Below are positions 13,211 to 24,022 of a stretch of DNA of 64,000 bases, piece after piece. This DNA comes from Zygnema cylindricum (taxonomy: Eukaryota > Streptophyta > Zygnematophyceae > Zygnematales > Zygnemataceae). The stretch lies in the NCBI GenBank assembly GCA_037447655.1, contig JBBHKE010002248.1, positions 154,962-218,961 of the forward strand. Direction: 5' to 3'. How positions within the stretch are numbered: the stretch's first letter is position 1; every line of letters starts with the position of its first letter. The notes beneath the pieces are model-generated. The model was not told the DNA's origin and searched no databases. It was given only the letters and a program-made list of their open reading frames with translations. The position numbers and the translations under genes were made by a program.

Positions 13211-15095
13211 AAAGAATCTCTTCAAGGTTCAAGAAAGCTTCGACAAGGTTTGGTAAAGCTTCATTAGGTAGTAATCCGAAAATTAAAAATGGTTTCGCCA
13301 ACCGTACTCACACCTAAGATTTCCAAGCATTTTAGAAGACGTAGTCTTGAAAGCCTCGTTCATGTGAATAGTTTGCCCGTCGGCACCTTCGAATATTTCT
13401 AAATGGTTGTTTTTTTAGTTTTCATTTTTGGTCCCATTACTTTCTTTTCCTATTGTTTATTTTCATTGGATTTTAGTTTGTTATGTCCTTCAACCTCAAG
13501 ACCATTGGCTCATTGCGACATCCTTACAAGAGATTGGTCACATACCATCCAAGGAGCAATGGTGTACGTTGATTTGCAGGGATCAATCCCACCTCCAGAT
13601 ATCGTATTTCCGCGGTTCGAACCAACAAACACGTTATTTGCAACATTAGTCGGCCCAGACGAAACCAAATTGACAATCTATAAAACTTCGGTGGATAAAC
13701 ACCATCACCCTCAGAAAACATTCTCATAAAAAATCATATCTTTAGAATAGTAAGACAACCTCAGTCAGAGTTCAATCCTTCAAGATCGATATAAGTTCCT
13801 CTACCTTTAATATGATACGTTTAGCCATTGTCTTTGAGTACATAGATCGTAAGGATTACTCGCGGTGAAAATTGTTGAAGTACAATTTCAGTTGTGTAAT
13901 TAGTGAATTGTACTGTAACAAGTGTACTTTTGTGTGTATTCTATTTTCAATGTAGTAATGTCGTTTCACGTCCCTTTAGGTCGGTTCATGTACTTTTATT
14001 GTTAATGTACGGATACATTTGGTACTATCCATTTGCAACTTGTAATCATTGTATTTATTTGTCGCGTTGTTTAGCGAACCATCACTTAGCCGTCTCGTCG
14101 TTTCACAAACTACAAACGACGAAGTGTACGTTAACCACATTTATTGTCTATTAATTGAATTTTTCCCCCTAGATTCTTTGTATTAAATATTCCTTTCGTC
14201 CTTAACTTTGCCGTCCGCCGACTTTGTCTTTGGCCGTCACTAGTTATACCTTTTTGTCCTTGCGGCTTCGATTCTTTTGTAAATGTCGTGTACCTAGTCC
14301 ACTCTAAATCTAGAGTTGGGTTTAGTACTTAGCTTGTTCATTTCTATACATTCAAATTTAACCGGTTATAATGAGAAGACTTTTTCTCCCCTCTGCTTCT
14401 CCTTTTGTATTCTCCTCTTGTATTCTCTCTGTCTCCTTTTGTCTTATCTTTTGCTTCCATATTCTTCTTTGCCATGGTTCCTCTCTCTTTCATCTTGGAT
14501 ATCTTTCTCCAATATCACTCTCTTTTGCCCACCATGCCCCTTACCTTCTACAGTGTCCAGATGTTTTTAGAGAGTCTTCAATTTTTCAACATCGTGGTTG
14601 CCTTTGATGTTAGACTCCCCTTGCCTCCTTTTCTGTAAAAATATTATATGTTGGTTTCACGTGTGAAGTTTAACACCACAAAAAATAAAAACTTTTTCCA
14701 GGAGACTCGTGGCGTACTAGTCCGTTGGCTAAGAAAGATTTTCGACGTTTCAAACCATTTATTGCTTATACTAAAAAAAAACATATTTGAAAGTTATTTT
14801 ACAGCGTTGCTTGGTTTTATGAGATACGAAATCACCCTCGACTGTACCCGTACCAACAACCATAATCGTTTGACTCGGGAGAGGGAGAGGGAGTGGAAGA
14901 GGGGGAGGGAGAGAGAGGAGGGACCCTCATGTTGAAGACGATGTCCCGCTATTGTGGTGGCGCCATCAAACAACCAAAATCCGTACGTCGAAGGTTGATA
15001 GTAGGATTTAACGAACACTTCACAAATATTTGTCATTTTCAATACATATGCCATATGGTGACCGTTAGATGACGGCATCGAGGGTTGGTTTCAAT
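13211..15095. other. Intergenic; no supported gene
   Basis: Contains a 108-codon open frame (13403-13729, plus) and overlapping pyrimidine-rich frames around 14316-14640, none with a recognisable domain. A short GA-rich patch lies at 14878-14925. Nothing here could be supported as a gene. Confidence 0.4.
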
Positions 15096-15368
15096 CATAG
15101 TTCAAAAGTAGGCGTTTTTATGGTAGGCCTTTGGTCGGCGCCTTTATCGTAAGTTGTGTTATGGGCTTTTCAGATCTTCTTAGATCACTACTTTGATCAG
15201 CAACCGTCCGATCGTCCGAATCTGAACGTGTAAATAAATTTTTTTGGTCCGAATGCTTAAATTGGTCTGAATATGTCAGAATACAATATGGGTCTTAAGG
15301 TCATATTGTATGTTTTGCATACAATAGGCATATTGTATGGGCTTACTTTCACCTACTTTTTAACTATG
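15096..15368 (+). mobile_element. hAT-like MITE, CATAGTTC family, short copy
   Basis: Terminal inverted repeats CATAGTTCAAAAGTAGG and CCTACTTTTTAACTATG bound 273 bp. The element is flanked by a perfect 8-bp target duplication GTTTCAAT (15088-15095 and 15369-15376). The interior has the family's palindromic ACAATATG/CATATTGT segments. An 8-bp duplication is typical of the hAT superfamily. No coding capacity; it is an internally deleted form of the roughly 550-bp copies elsewhere in the window. Confidence 0.85.
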
Positions 15369-15469
15369 GTTTCAATAAAAAGGTTACTATCCAGAAGACC
15401 TATTGCCGGCAGAGTCTTTTACGGAATTGAACTTACAGAGAAACTTTTTTGGCTTCTAAGGTTACATGC

Positions 15470-16628
15470 TGTTGAAAGTTATGTATTTTCTAGGTCTGAA
15501 TAGGAAAAATAAAAGGAAGAAATAAAGCAAAGGCAGTCTGCTTCTCGCTTCACTCTCCAGTCCCCATACTTGTTCTAGTCACTGAAGACTGGAGAGAGAG
15601 CTAGAACCATGGCTGCCTATGCTGTCTAAGATGACACAAAATAGGGTACTACTTAGGGTACTACTTAGTCTGTACCAAAATGACTACCGGCCTCCAGGAT
15701 ATGATCCTGGTACCTAACGTCAGTTAGATTAGCCGGTAGGTGACATCTTTATCCTGTAGACTAGGATCAGTGCTAGGACACATAGGGTACGATAGGTATT
15801 TGTATAAATACAGGGCAAAGATTCCATTTAACTACTAGGACGGAATCCTTCGCATAGAACCCGCTGTACCTTTTATGCCGCACGAAACAAATGTTACGGA
15901 CATTTGTTTTGACGGTCCGGATAAAAAGGCGATGTGAAATCGACGGCCGTGGTGCAAGCCAAGATTCCAGAAAGGCCGCCTTGGCGTTTTCGGGCGCCGC
16001 CACTCCGGATGACACGTGGCGACATCGTACGTGGTTGCGGAATTTCCAGAGTGCGAGACAACAAGATTGGATGTGACAAATGTCACCTGTATGGCCTGTC
16101 GTACATCTGTCGTACAGAAAGTACACCGGCCTGTACTTCTCTGTACGGTACAGTCTTGTGATTGGCGCTGTACTTCAGTAGAAGGGGTTTTAGAGAGGGA
16201 ATATGACTTAGAATATTTTGGGTAGGTAGCCGCCTCTCCCAGAGAGCATCTTGTATAAAAGGCAAACTTTGGCCAGCCATATCTATCAACTCAATTGACC
16301 AAATTCAGTGATTCTTTTTGCTGCGGACTCACGGGAGTCCAGGCTACACAGGGTTGTAGGCGGTCAAAGTGTTTGCCTGCCAGGGTGGCTGCATTTCTAA
16401 GGGAAAGTAAAAGTGGGTGAATGTGTCCAAATCTCATATTCTAACTTTGCATTCTGTGGTGGAACTGAGCACACAGAAAGTCTTATTTCACAGGGGTGAA
16501 GCTGTAATGCGGTTCTTATTGTCAAGGGGTCAATCATTTGGGTTTATATAAACTTGGAGTCGACACTATCTAGATTAGCTTCTTTTGATTTGCGAATTTT
16601 GTGTGGCAATGGAGCCCATTGAATTTCA
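15470..16628 (+). repeat. 5' LTR of the gag-only element
   Basis: 1159 bp, starting TGTTG and ending TTCA. Its last 20 bases contain the ATG and first codons of gag (MEPIEF). Related LTRs occur on the minus strand at 27010-28055 and 58675-59677. Around 15680-15745 it contains an inverted-repeat segment that in related copies looks tRNA-like in antisense. Confidence 0.92.
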
Positions 16629-18192
16629 TGTTGTGGACCCACCATCTAGGGTGCATATGTTCGATGGAACAAACTTCACTTATTGGGAGTTTACAATGGA
16701 GGGATTGCTTTTCGAGAAGCACTTATGGGGAATTGTTTCGGGACAAGTGATGTGTCCGCCACCTAGCTTTGGAGGAGCTTACGATGGAGAATCATCTGAG
16801 GCTGCCAAAAACATCAACCGGAGTTCAGATGCAACGGAAGGTGAAGGGAAAAACCTTGGCCTGGATGGGGAAATAGGGGAGAAGGAAAAAAGAACACCTA
16901 TGGTGAGGGGAGCTAGGCTCTCCGCTACGGTTCCACTTGTGGGGGTTATAACTGAACCAAAAACAGAAGAAAATGACAGAAAAATTTGGGAATATAAAAA
17001 CACTATAGCAAAACATCTCATACTTAGATATGTGTCTAAGTCCATAGCTATCACTCTTTTAAGTCTAACCAAGTCTTCGGAAATCTGGGAAACACTAATT
17101 CATATTTATAAGAGTGAGACTATACAGAGACAGCAATTAGTAAAACAGGAAATAGAGGCCTATGTTTATAAAGGCGGTAGCATGATAGAGTTTTGCAATG
17201 ATATTGCTGCGTTATATGTTGAGCTTGCTAGTGCGGGATATGTAGAATCTGAGGAGAGAAAGATTAATACACTAATCATGAAGCTCCCATATGAGAACGA
17301 AGACATCATTTACCGTATGCAGGGAATGGATGTCTCCTCATGGACTTGGAGCATTACCATGGGGATAATTCTTGTGAGGGAAAGCACTTTGGAGCTTCGT
17401 AGGGGAAGTGACAGGGTGACTGCATTTACAGCTGGTGGTGACTGGCGGAAGCGTGATGTGAGGAACGGCGGTGACGAGCGGAAGCGTGATGAGAGGAAGA
17501 AAGACAAAGGTAAACCTTATCGGAACTTTGGTGGAAAGAGAGGGAGAGGAAAAGAAAGGGGAGCTTTGAAACAAGGGGTTTGCTTCGCTTGTAGGAAACC
17601 GGGTCACTATATGGAGGAGTGTCCTCGTTTGGAAGAACTTAGAAGTTGGAGTGTGAATGAGGAGGAAGAAGGGGAAGAGGAGAAAGAGGATGAAGAAATC
17701 TTGGAGCTTCTTCACATCGGTAGAATGGAGAAGAGAGAAAAGTACACAGAAATTCCACGAAGGCAACAATGTGCTTTTGGAGGTATAAGGGAAGTAAAGA
17801 GAGAGGAGGTACTTGAGGATGTCGAGGAGTGTAGAGTGTATGACTTAGAAATGAGAAAGTCAAATCTAGGATCCATAAGAGAAAACGGGAAAGATAAAAT
17901 TAATAAGGTTAATTTAATAGATAATTTGGAAACAGAAAACAGGTCAGAAAGGGAGACTTCAACGAATTTCGAGGAAAGGGGAGAAGTGAAACTACGAGTG
18001 TTAAAGGATAGGGGAGAAGAGGAATATTTAATGAAAGGTTTAGGGGAGGAGAAATATTTATTGGGAATATATTTAGAAAGTGAGAGTGGAAAGAAATCCA
18101 TGGGAGAGAGAGAGAGGAAAGTTCATTTTTTGGGGGTAATGGGTTTGACATCACTAAATGAAGTGATGGTATTTATGAAGGTGTGCCTGTAA
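16609..18192 (+). CDS. gag: Copia-type Gag polyprotein (UBN2-like with zinc knuckle)
   Basis: Open frame of 527 codons from ATG 16609. The frame is open a further eight codons upstream but only from a TTG. The N-terminus (MEPIEFHVVDPPSRVHMFDG, then TNFTYWEF) is the usual Copia gag opening. The middle matches the gag helical region (ETLIHIYKSETIQRQQL, AYVYKGGSMIEFCNDIA, then NTLIMKLP). A CCHC zinc knuckle (CFACRKPGHYMEEC) lies near residue 325. After the knuckle comes a long, highly acidic and basic low-complexity tail of about 180 residues instead of protease. Gag packages retrotransposon RNA into virus-like particles. The frame is intact, so it may still be translated. The start codon lies in the 5' LTR. 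Confidence 0.88.
   Translation: MEPIEFHVVDPPSRVHMFDGTNFTYWEFTMEGLLFEKHLWGIVSGQVMCPPPSFGGAYDGESSEAAKNINRSSDATEGEGKNLGLDGEIGEKEKRTPMVRGARLSATVPLVGVITEPKTEENDRKIWEYKNTIAKHLILRYVSKSIAITLLSLTKSSEIWETLIHIYKSETIQRQQLVKQEIEAYVYKGGSMIEFCNDIAALYVELASAGYVESEERKINTLIMKLPYENEDIIYRMQGMDVSSWTWSITMGIILVRESTLELRRGSDRVTAFTAGGDWRKRDVRNGGDERKRDERKKDKGKPYRNFGGKRGRGKERGALKQGVCFACRKPGHYMEECPRLEELRSWSVNEEEEGEEEKEDEEILELLHIGRMEKREKYTEIPRRQQCAFGGIREVKREEVLEDVEECRVYDLEMRKSNLGSIRENGKDKINKVNLIDNLETENRSERETSTNFEERGEVKLRVLKDRGEEEYLMKGLGEEKYLLGIYLESESGKKSMGERERKVHFLGVMGLTSLNEVMVFMKVCL
16629..16641 (+). other. Candidate primer-binding site inside gag
   Basis: The 13 bases directly after the 5' LTR (TGTTGTGGACCCA) match 10 of 13 positions of GGTTATGGGCCCA. 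That sequence is the half-tRNA type primer site complementary to the anticodon arm of initiator tRNA-Met, as used by Drosophila copia. The related LTR at 27 kb has the exact sequence at the same place. Here the site codes for gag residues 7-11. Confidence 0.55.
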
Positions 18193-18480
18193 AAGGATTA
18201 AGATCTGGGTGTATGTTGCATATTGGAGATAGGGCTGGCTGTTTGGATTGCAAGTGGGAAATCGGTTTGTGTGTGGATGGAAAAGAGATGAGGTGGATAA
18301 TATCTTTGCTCGGATTTATGAAAATTGGCATGCGAAATAACATGAGTGATCAACAAGATGCAATAAATATTTCGACTCATATTCTACACTTCTTTAAATA
18401 CAAGGTTATTTACTTAAAGCTTTATGAGAAGAAAAAGAAAAGAAGGAAAATATTTTTGGCAGAAAAGTAGACTAGAAAAT
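18170..18480 (+). pseudogene. RNase H / pol C-terminal remnant
   Basis: After the gag stop, a second frame reads LRSGCMLHIGDRAGCLDCKW, later DQQDAINIS. These resemble the Copia RNase H segments SGYVFxLGGGAVSWKSK and DNQxAINLS. It appears to be what is left of pol after deletion of protease, integrase and reverse transcriptase. It ends at the polypurine tract. Confidence 0.5.
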
Positions 18481-18488
18481 AAGGGGAG

Positions 18489-19635
18489 TGTTGAAAGTTA
18501 TGTATTTTCTAGGTTTGAATTGGAAAAATAAAAGGAAGAAATAAAGCAAAGGCAGTCTGCTTCTCGCTTCACTCTCTAGTCCCCATACTTGTTGTAGTCA
18601 CTGAAGACTGGAGAGAGAGCTAGAACCATGGCTGCCTATGCTGTCTAAGATGACAGAAAACAGGGTACTACTTAGTCTGTACCAAAATGACTACGCGCTC
18701 CGGGAAATGATCCTGGTACCTAACGTCAGTTTGATTAGCCGGTAGGTGACAGCTTTATCCTGTAGACTAGGATCAGTGCTAGGACATATACGGTACAATA
18801 GGTATTTGTATAAATACAGGGCAAAGATTCCATTTAACTACTAGGACGGAATCCTTGGCATAGAACCCGCTGTACCTTTTATGCCGCACGAAACAAATGT
18901 TACGGACATTTGTTTCGACGGTCCGGATAAAAAGGCGATGTGAAATCGACGGCCGTGGTGCAAGCCGAGATTCCGGAAAGGCCGCCTTGGCGTTTTCGGG
19001 CGCCGCCACTCCGGATGACACGTGGCGACATCGTACGTGGTTGCGGAATTTCCGGAGTGCGAGACAACAAGATTGGATGTGACAGATGTCACCTGTATGG
19101 CCTGTCGTACATCTGTCGTACAGAAAGTACACCGGCGCCTGTACTTCTCTGTACGGTACAGTCTTGTGATTGGCGCCGTACTTCAGTAGAAGGGGTTTTA
19201 GAGAGGGAATAGGACTTAGAATATTTTGGGTAGGTAGCCGCCTCTCCCAAAGAGCATCTTGTATAAAAGGCAAACTTTGGCCAGCCATATCTATCAACTC
19301 AGTTGACCAAATTCAGTGATTCTTTTTGCTGCGGACTCAGGGGAGTCCAGGCTACACAGGGTGTAGTCGGTCAGAGAATTTGCCCGCCAGGGTGGCTGCA
19401 TTTCTAAGGGAAAGTCAAAGTGGGTGAATGTGTCCAAATCTTATATTCTAACTTTGCATTCTGTGGTGGAACTGAGCACACAGAAAGTCTTATTTCACAA
19501 AGGTGAAGCTGTAATGGGGTTCTGATTTTCAAGGGGTCAATCATTTGGGTTTATATAAACTTGGAGTCGGCACTATCTAGATTTGCTTCTTTTGATCTGC
19601 GAATTCAGTGTGGCAATGGAGCCCATCGAATTTCA
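18489..19635 (+). repeat. 3' LTR of the gag-only element
   Basis: 1147 bp, TGTTG to TTTCA, colinear with the 5' LTR with scattered substitutions and small indels. It also carries the gag ATG and first codons, which here lead nowhere because host DNA (CATGC duplication) follows immediately. Confidence 0.92.
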
Positions 19636-19640
19636 CATGC

Positions 19641-20062
19641 GTACGACTAGGAAAAAGACAAAATCGTAATAAGACAAGTGTCATTCCAAAAATAGAGTGT
19701 AAGAGAAGACGGCGAGTGGGTGGTAACTTTTCCGGCTGCTCAAGCCGGAAACACCTTGTCGGGCAAAAGGATAGAACGGCTTAATTGCCGGATTGGCCGT
19801 ACGATATTGCGGTGCACGACATCGCCGATTCGTTAATTGACAAAAAGAAAAAATGAACGCGTAATTATGACGCGATCATGGTGGGATGTGTTAAACAAAG
19901 GTTACAAACTCTAAGGGGTATTTCATGATGGCGACATCTATTCGATCCAAATAAAGGCGAATATTATATTTTGGAGTCGTTTCCTTGATTTTTTGTTTGG
20001 GGCCTTCCGTAGTTTTTTGGATCCATTCGAGATCCGTTGTGCCAGCGCTGCAAGCTTCGCAC
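19641..20062. other. Host flank between two transposons; unassigned
   Basis: About 420 bp of non-repeat sequence. On the minus strand a frame (DLEWIQKTTEGPKQ...EFVTFV) is open for about 50 codons at 19891-20045 and ends at a stop. It matches nothing I recognise. Confidence 0.4.
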
Positions 20063-20617
20063 CATACTTGAAAAGTAGGCGTTTTTATGGTAGGCCTTTG
20101 GTAGGCGCACAAAACTTGGCACAAAACTCGCGTAGAGTAGGCATACTGTATGTGTGTGCGTTGTGCACACTCTTGTATCAACGTACGAATCTCATCAAAG
20201 TACAGCGCACGCTGCCGGACGATTTTTTTAAGCGAACTGACACGGCGTAGGATGACATTCCGCTGGAAAAAAAACCCGGAAAAAAAAAATGCGGATGTAA
20301 GTTCATCGTAAGTTGTGTTATGGGATTTTCATGTGATCTTCGTAGATCGCTACTTTGATCAGGGACCGTCCGATCGTCCAAATCCGACGGTTTAAATAAA
20401 AATACCTCAAAACTCACGGAAAAATAAAAATTTGTCCGAATGTTTTTTAAAATTTAGACATGACGTTTAATTCTCTATTGATTGATGTGCAACTCAACCC
20501 TGTTACTATTATTTTTCATTTTGCGACCAATACAATATGGGTCTTAAGGCCATATTGTATGTTTTGCGTACAATAGGCATATTGTATGGGCCTACTTTCA
20601 CCTACTTTTGAACTATG
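20063..20617 (+). mobile_element. hAT-like MITE, CATAGTTC family, long copy
   Basis: A 555-bp copy with ends CATACTTGAAAAGTAGG and CCTACTTTTGAACTATG. It is flanked by a perfect 8-bp duplication CTTCGCAC (20055-20062 and 20618-20625). It shares a 5' insert (ACAAAACTTGGCAC...) with the 39-kb copy that the short copies lack. Confidence 0.88.
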
Positions 20618-20919
20618 CTTCGCACGAAACTTTATGTCGTACGAAAATAGCGTAAGGAAGAATAGTCTCCAGCGATTAGATTTGAAGATAAGAATGATGT
20701 TTCAAAAGAAAACATGTGATTGGTCAAAGACTTCGCGACAACATTTTGTAGACGTCCGCATTATATTTCACGTTTCTTTGAATAGAGACTGCGGGAGCAC
20801 GTCGCGACAAAAATCTTCGTCAAAGAAGAAAAAACGAGATTTTTCTATTCGAACCGTAAAAAATAATTGCATGGAATAACTCTCTATTCGTTCTAATTTC
20901 TTTTTGTCGGGAGCGCTCC

Positions 20920-21571
20920 ATATAATCATATATCATATATCACCCACATATAATACATATCCAGAAGTGCATCTCCTCATCGGAGCATCACCATAACTAG
21001 CATCACTCCAAGTAGTGATGTCAGTATTCTCCCCACCCAAATGCAACTATAGATCCCTAGTTCCTATCAAATATCTAAGGACTCTCTTAGCTGCCTCCCA
21101 ATCTCTCTTAGTGGGAGCATTTAGACTTCTATTCAGTACTCCTACAGCTGCAGCTAAATCTGGCCGGGTACAATTCATAAAATAGATTAGACTTTCCAAT
21201 ACTTGCCTGTAAAGAATAGTCTGCATGAACTTCTATTATTCAGGAGATATTTCCTCGTCTAAGACTATGACTCCTTCTTGCAGTCTTTTGCTACTTCTCC
21301 TCCCTCCCTCAAAATCTGAGGCCGGAATAGATGGTTCTCGTGAGAAATTCATCAAGCTCCTTATTCCACTGTCGAGGCGCATGTTTCAAACCATAAAGAG
21401 ATTTAATCAGCCGGCATACCTTACTCTCCTCGGCTTCTCCCCTATCCCTTGATTCCGAATCAATTTCCACCACGTCTTCCGCTTCGAGTAGAGTTGTCAC
21501 TGGAGTTTCCACAGCCGAGTCCTTTTCGGTCTGATTTGTTCCTGCAAGAATGTCATCGTCTCTAAAACCTG
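20920..21571 (-). pseudogene. Copia reverse transcriptase / RNase H remnants
   Basis: On the minus strand 21430-21345 encodes KVCRLIKSLYGLKHAPRQWN, the Copia reverse transcriptase motif KxLYGLKQAPRxW. 21207-20920 encodes VLESLIYFMNCTRPDLAAAV and then KRDWEAAKRVLRYLIGTRDL, followed by an in-frame stop and a decayed WSDASYGD segment of RNase H. The YVDD core is missing. The reverse transcriptase is therefore reduced to two non-contiguous scraps. Confidence 0.8.
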
Positions 21572-21869
21572 GATGTAAAGAATAGTCTGCATGAACTTCT
21601 ATTATTCAGGAGATATTTCCTCGTCTAAGACTATGACTCCTTCTTGCAGTCTTTTGCTACTTCTCCTCCCTCCCTCAAAATCTGAGGCCGGAATAGATGG
21701 TTCTCGTGGATTCTTTCGAACAAACTCGGCTTCTCCCCTATCCCTTGATTCCGAATCAATTTCCACCACGTCTTCCGCTTCGAGTAGAGTTGTCACTGGA
21801 GTTTCCACAGCCGAGTCCTTTTCGGTCTGATTTGTTCCTGCAAGAATGTCATCGTCTCTAAAACCTGGA
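21208..21869. repeat. Direct duplication inside the Copia linker
   Basis: Copies 21208-21573 (366 bp) and 21574-21869 (296 bp) are near-identical at both ends but differ in the middle. The first holds about 80 bp encoding the reverse transcriptase scrap. The second holds about 15 bp of different linker sequence. Confidence 0.9.
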
Positions 21870-21931
21870 TAGTTAGGAAGCTCAAAGTCATCAGAATTTT
21901 CTGACTCAAATCTGATTTTTACTGACTTTGT

Positions 21932-23330
21932 TTATTTGAAGGGATCCACAGACTTTCCTTCATCCATAACTACTAGATGCTTTACTAAGATTATATCTTC
22001 TCTTTTTAGATCATAAACTCTATATCCTTTAACATCCTCATCATATCCTAATAAGTATCCCGGTTTTCCTTTAGGATCTAGCTTCCAATTGAACCGATCA
22101 GTATCTAGACTGAATACTTGACTGCCGAAAACCTTTAAATGAGATAAGTCTGGTTTCCGGCCTGTCCATCTCTCATAAGGTGTTTGATCTTTTATAGCTG
22201 AAGTAAGAACTCTATTTTTGAGGTAATTAGCACAGTTCATTGCTTCTGCCCAAAACCTTTTTCCTATCTTCTTATCCGACAACATACTTCTAGCACTATC
22301 ACTTAGTGTTCTATTTAACCTTTCAGCTACCCCATTCTGTTCAGGATTTTCTGGCACTGTCTTTTGGTGTTGAACCCCATCTTCCCTCAAAAAATCCTCA
22401 AACTGGTTAGAAGTATACTCTCCACCATTGTCACTCCTTACTCTCTTGATTGGAGTTTCATGGAGTTTTTCGCTCCATGCTTTATATTGTCTAAAACAGT
22501 CCTCAGCTTCTGACTTGTTTTTCAAAAAATACACCCGGGAATACCGAGACCAATCATCAGTTATAGTCATCATAAATCTCTTCCCCCCCGATGAGGGCAC
22601 TTTAGCCGGTCCCCAAATATCTGTGTGTACTAGATCTATATTTTTTTCTCCCTTATAGGTCGTTAATTTAGGAAAGGGTAATATGTATGCTTTACCTTGA
22701 GCACATCCACTACAATCACTTATATTATCACTCTCACTGAAGTGAATTCCTTCCACCACTCCCATCTTTTTCATCTCTTTTAACTTATCTAGATTCACAT
22801 GCCTAAGCCTCTTATGCCACATCATAATATCATGAACACAAGCATAATAAAGTTTCTTCGTTTCATTACTTAAAATCAGCCTAAACATCCCATGGCTACC
22901 TTTCTCAGCAATGAAATAGACATCCTCCTCAAAACTAGCAGTAAAGACTCCTTCCCTAGTGCTAGTAAAAAAACCCTTATCATCTAATACAGATGTAGAG
23001 ATGAGGTTTTTGTTCAGCTCCGGCATAAACAATACATCGGAGAATGTTACTATGGATGTCTTTCCTTCTACTAACACTTTCAGATCTACTGATCATACAA
23101 GAGTAGTGGTGACTATCCTCCCATCCCCGTACTCTATCTCTACGGACGGAATCTTTCTTATCTTAGTGAGCAGGTGCCTATCCTTACACATGTGCATGGA
23201 GGCACCTGAATCTATAATCCAGCATGCTTCACCTTCAATCCACCGGTAGCACATTTCTGCCTTGGTGGAATTTCGACCTCCAACTCCTCATAGGCCTTTT
23301 TCTTTCCTCTCGGGGTCTGCCCCTTCTTTC
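21932..23330 (-). pseudogene. pol: Copia protease-integrase region
   Basis: Read on the minus strand. 23250-23090 has the aspartic protease site CWIIDSGASMHMC, followed by an in-frame TGA. 23077-21932 is then open for 381 codons: a GAG-pre-integrase zinc-binding motif (WHKRLRHVN then CSGCAQGK), and an integrase core with VHTDIWGP, RVRSDNGGEY and NPEQNGVAERLNRT, which provide the D, D and E catalytic positions. The integrase catalytic motifs are intact, but the flanking stops and the missing reverse transcriptase make the element dead. Gag lies upstream and the duplicated linker downstream. Confidence 0.85.
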
Positions 23331-24022
23331 ACCGAAGCTCGGTTAGCTTAGTGCACTCTGCCATATAGTGCCCCGGTTTCTTACAAAAATGACATAAACC
23401 TTTGGGAGCCCTTGGTCCGAACTCGTTGGCCTTATTTTTCTGCTCCCTTCCCCCATAGTTTCCTACCGGTTTCCAGGAATCCTTCTTCCTCCAATCGATT
23501 GCAGTTGCCAAGGCTTGGCCACTCTTTCCTCCCCTTCGGATTTCAATCGTATTCTCCCGAACGAGAATCATCCCTACCACTGAGTTCCATATCCACCTTG
23601 AGTCCGGCAAGTCCTGCACACGGTTGACTATATTCTCGAACTCATCGGGTAACTTCATCAGTAAACAGTTAACCTTTTCTTTTTCACTAATATCTTTTCC
23701 CGCACTCTCTAGCTCCATGAAGAGTGTAGCAAGCTCATTGCAAAAATCCAACATTTTCCCCCCTTTGTATACATATTCCTTAACTTTCTATTCAGCCAAC
23801 TGTTGTTGCTGAATCGTACCACTTCGGTACATCTCTATGAGATCCATCCACAGATCGGATGCCCTTTCTACCTGCAAATGAGGACATGCAAGTCCTTGAG
23901 TAAGATGGCATAGGATAAAGTGCTTTGCCGCCATATTGTTGAAGTCCGAGGTTTGAGTATCATTCTCCTCATTCCTCGGAATAGGTGACATGAATGCTGA
24001 ACCAGCTGTTATTGGTGTGGTC
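23329..24022 (-). pseudogene. gag: Copia gag, 5'-truncated and interrupted
   Basis: Minus-strand frame with KHFILCHLTQGLACP, MYRSGTIQQQQLAE, one in-frame TAG, then YVYKGGKMLDFCNELATLFM, NCLLMKLP and a CCHC knuckle CHFCKKPGHYMAEC. It is homologous to the 16.6-kb gag but clearly a different family. About 100 N-terminal residues are missing: the frame runs straight into the inverted-repeat block at 24023. A further stop follows the knuckle before the protease. Confidence 0.82.

Larger units (their letters stand above)
15470..19635 (+). mobile_element. Copia-type LTR retrotransposon with gag but almost no pol (TR-GAG-like)
   Basis: Two LTRs (15470-16628 and 18489-19635) beginning TGTTGAAAG and ending GAATTTCA enclose 1.86 kb. 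The whole is flanked by a perfect 5-bp target duplication CATGC (15465-15469 and 19636-19640), so the boundaries are firm. A purine-rich tract (AAAATAAGGGGAG) directly precedes the 3' LTR, as expected for plus-strand priming. Inside is one long gag frame followed by a degraded scrap of RNase H. Protease, integrase and reverse transcriptase are absent, so it must have been mobilised in trans. Such gag-only elements are known in plants as TR-GAG. The LTRs differ at only a few percent of positions, so insertion is fairly recent. Confidence 0.93.
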
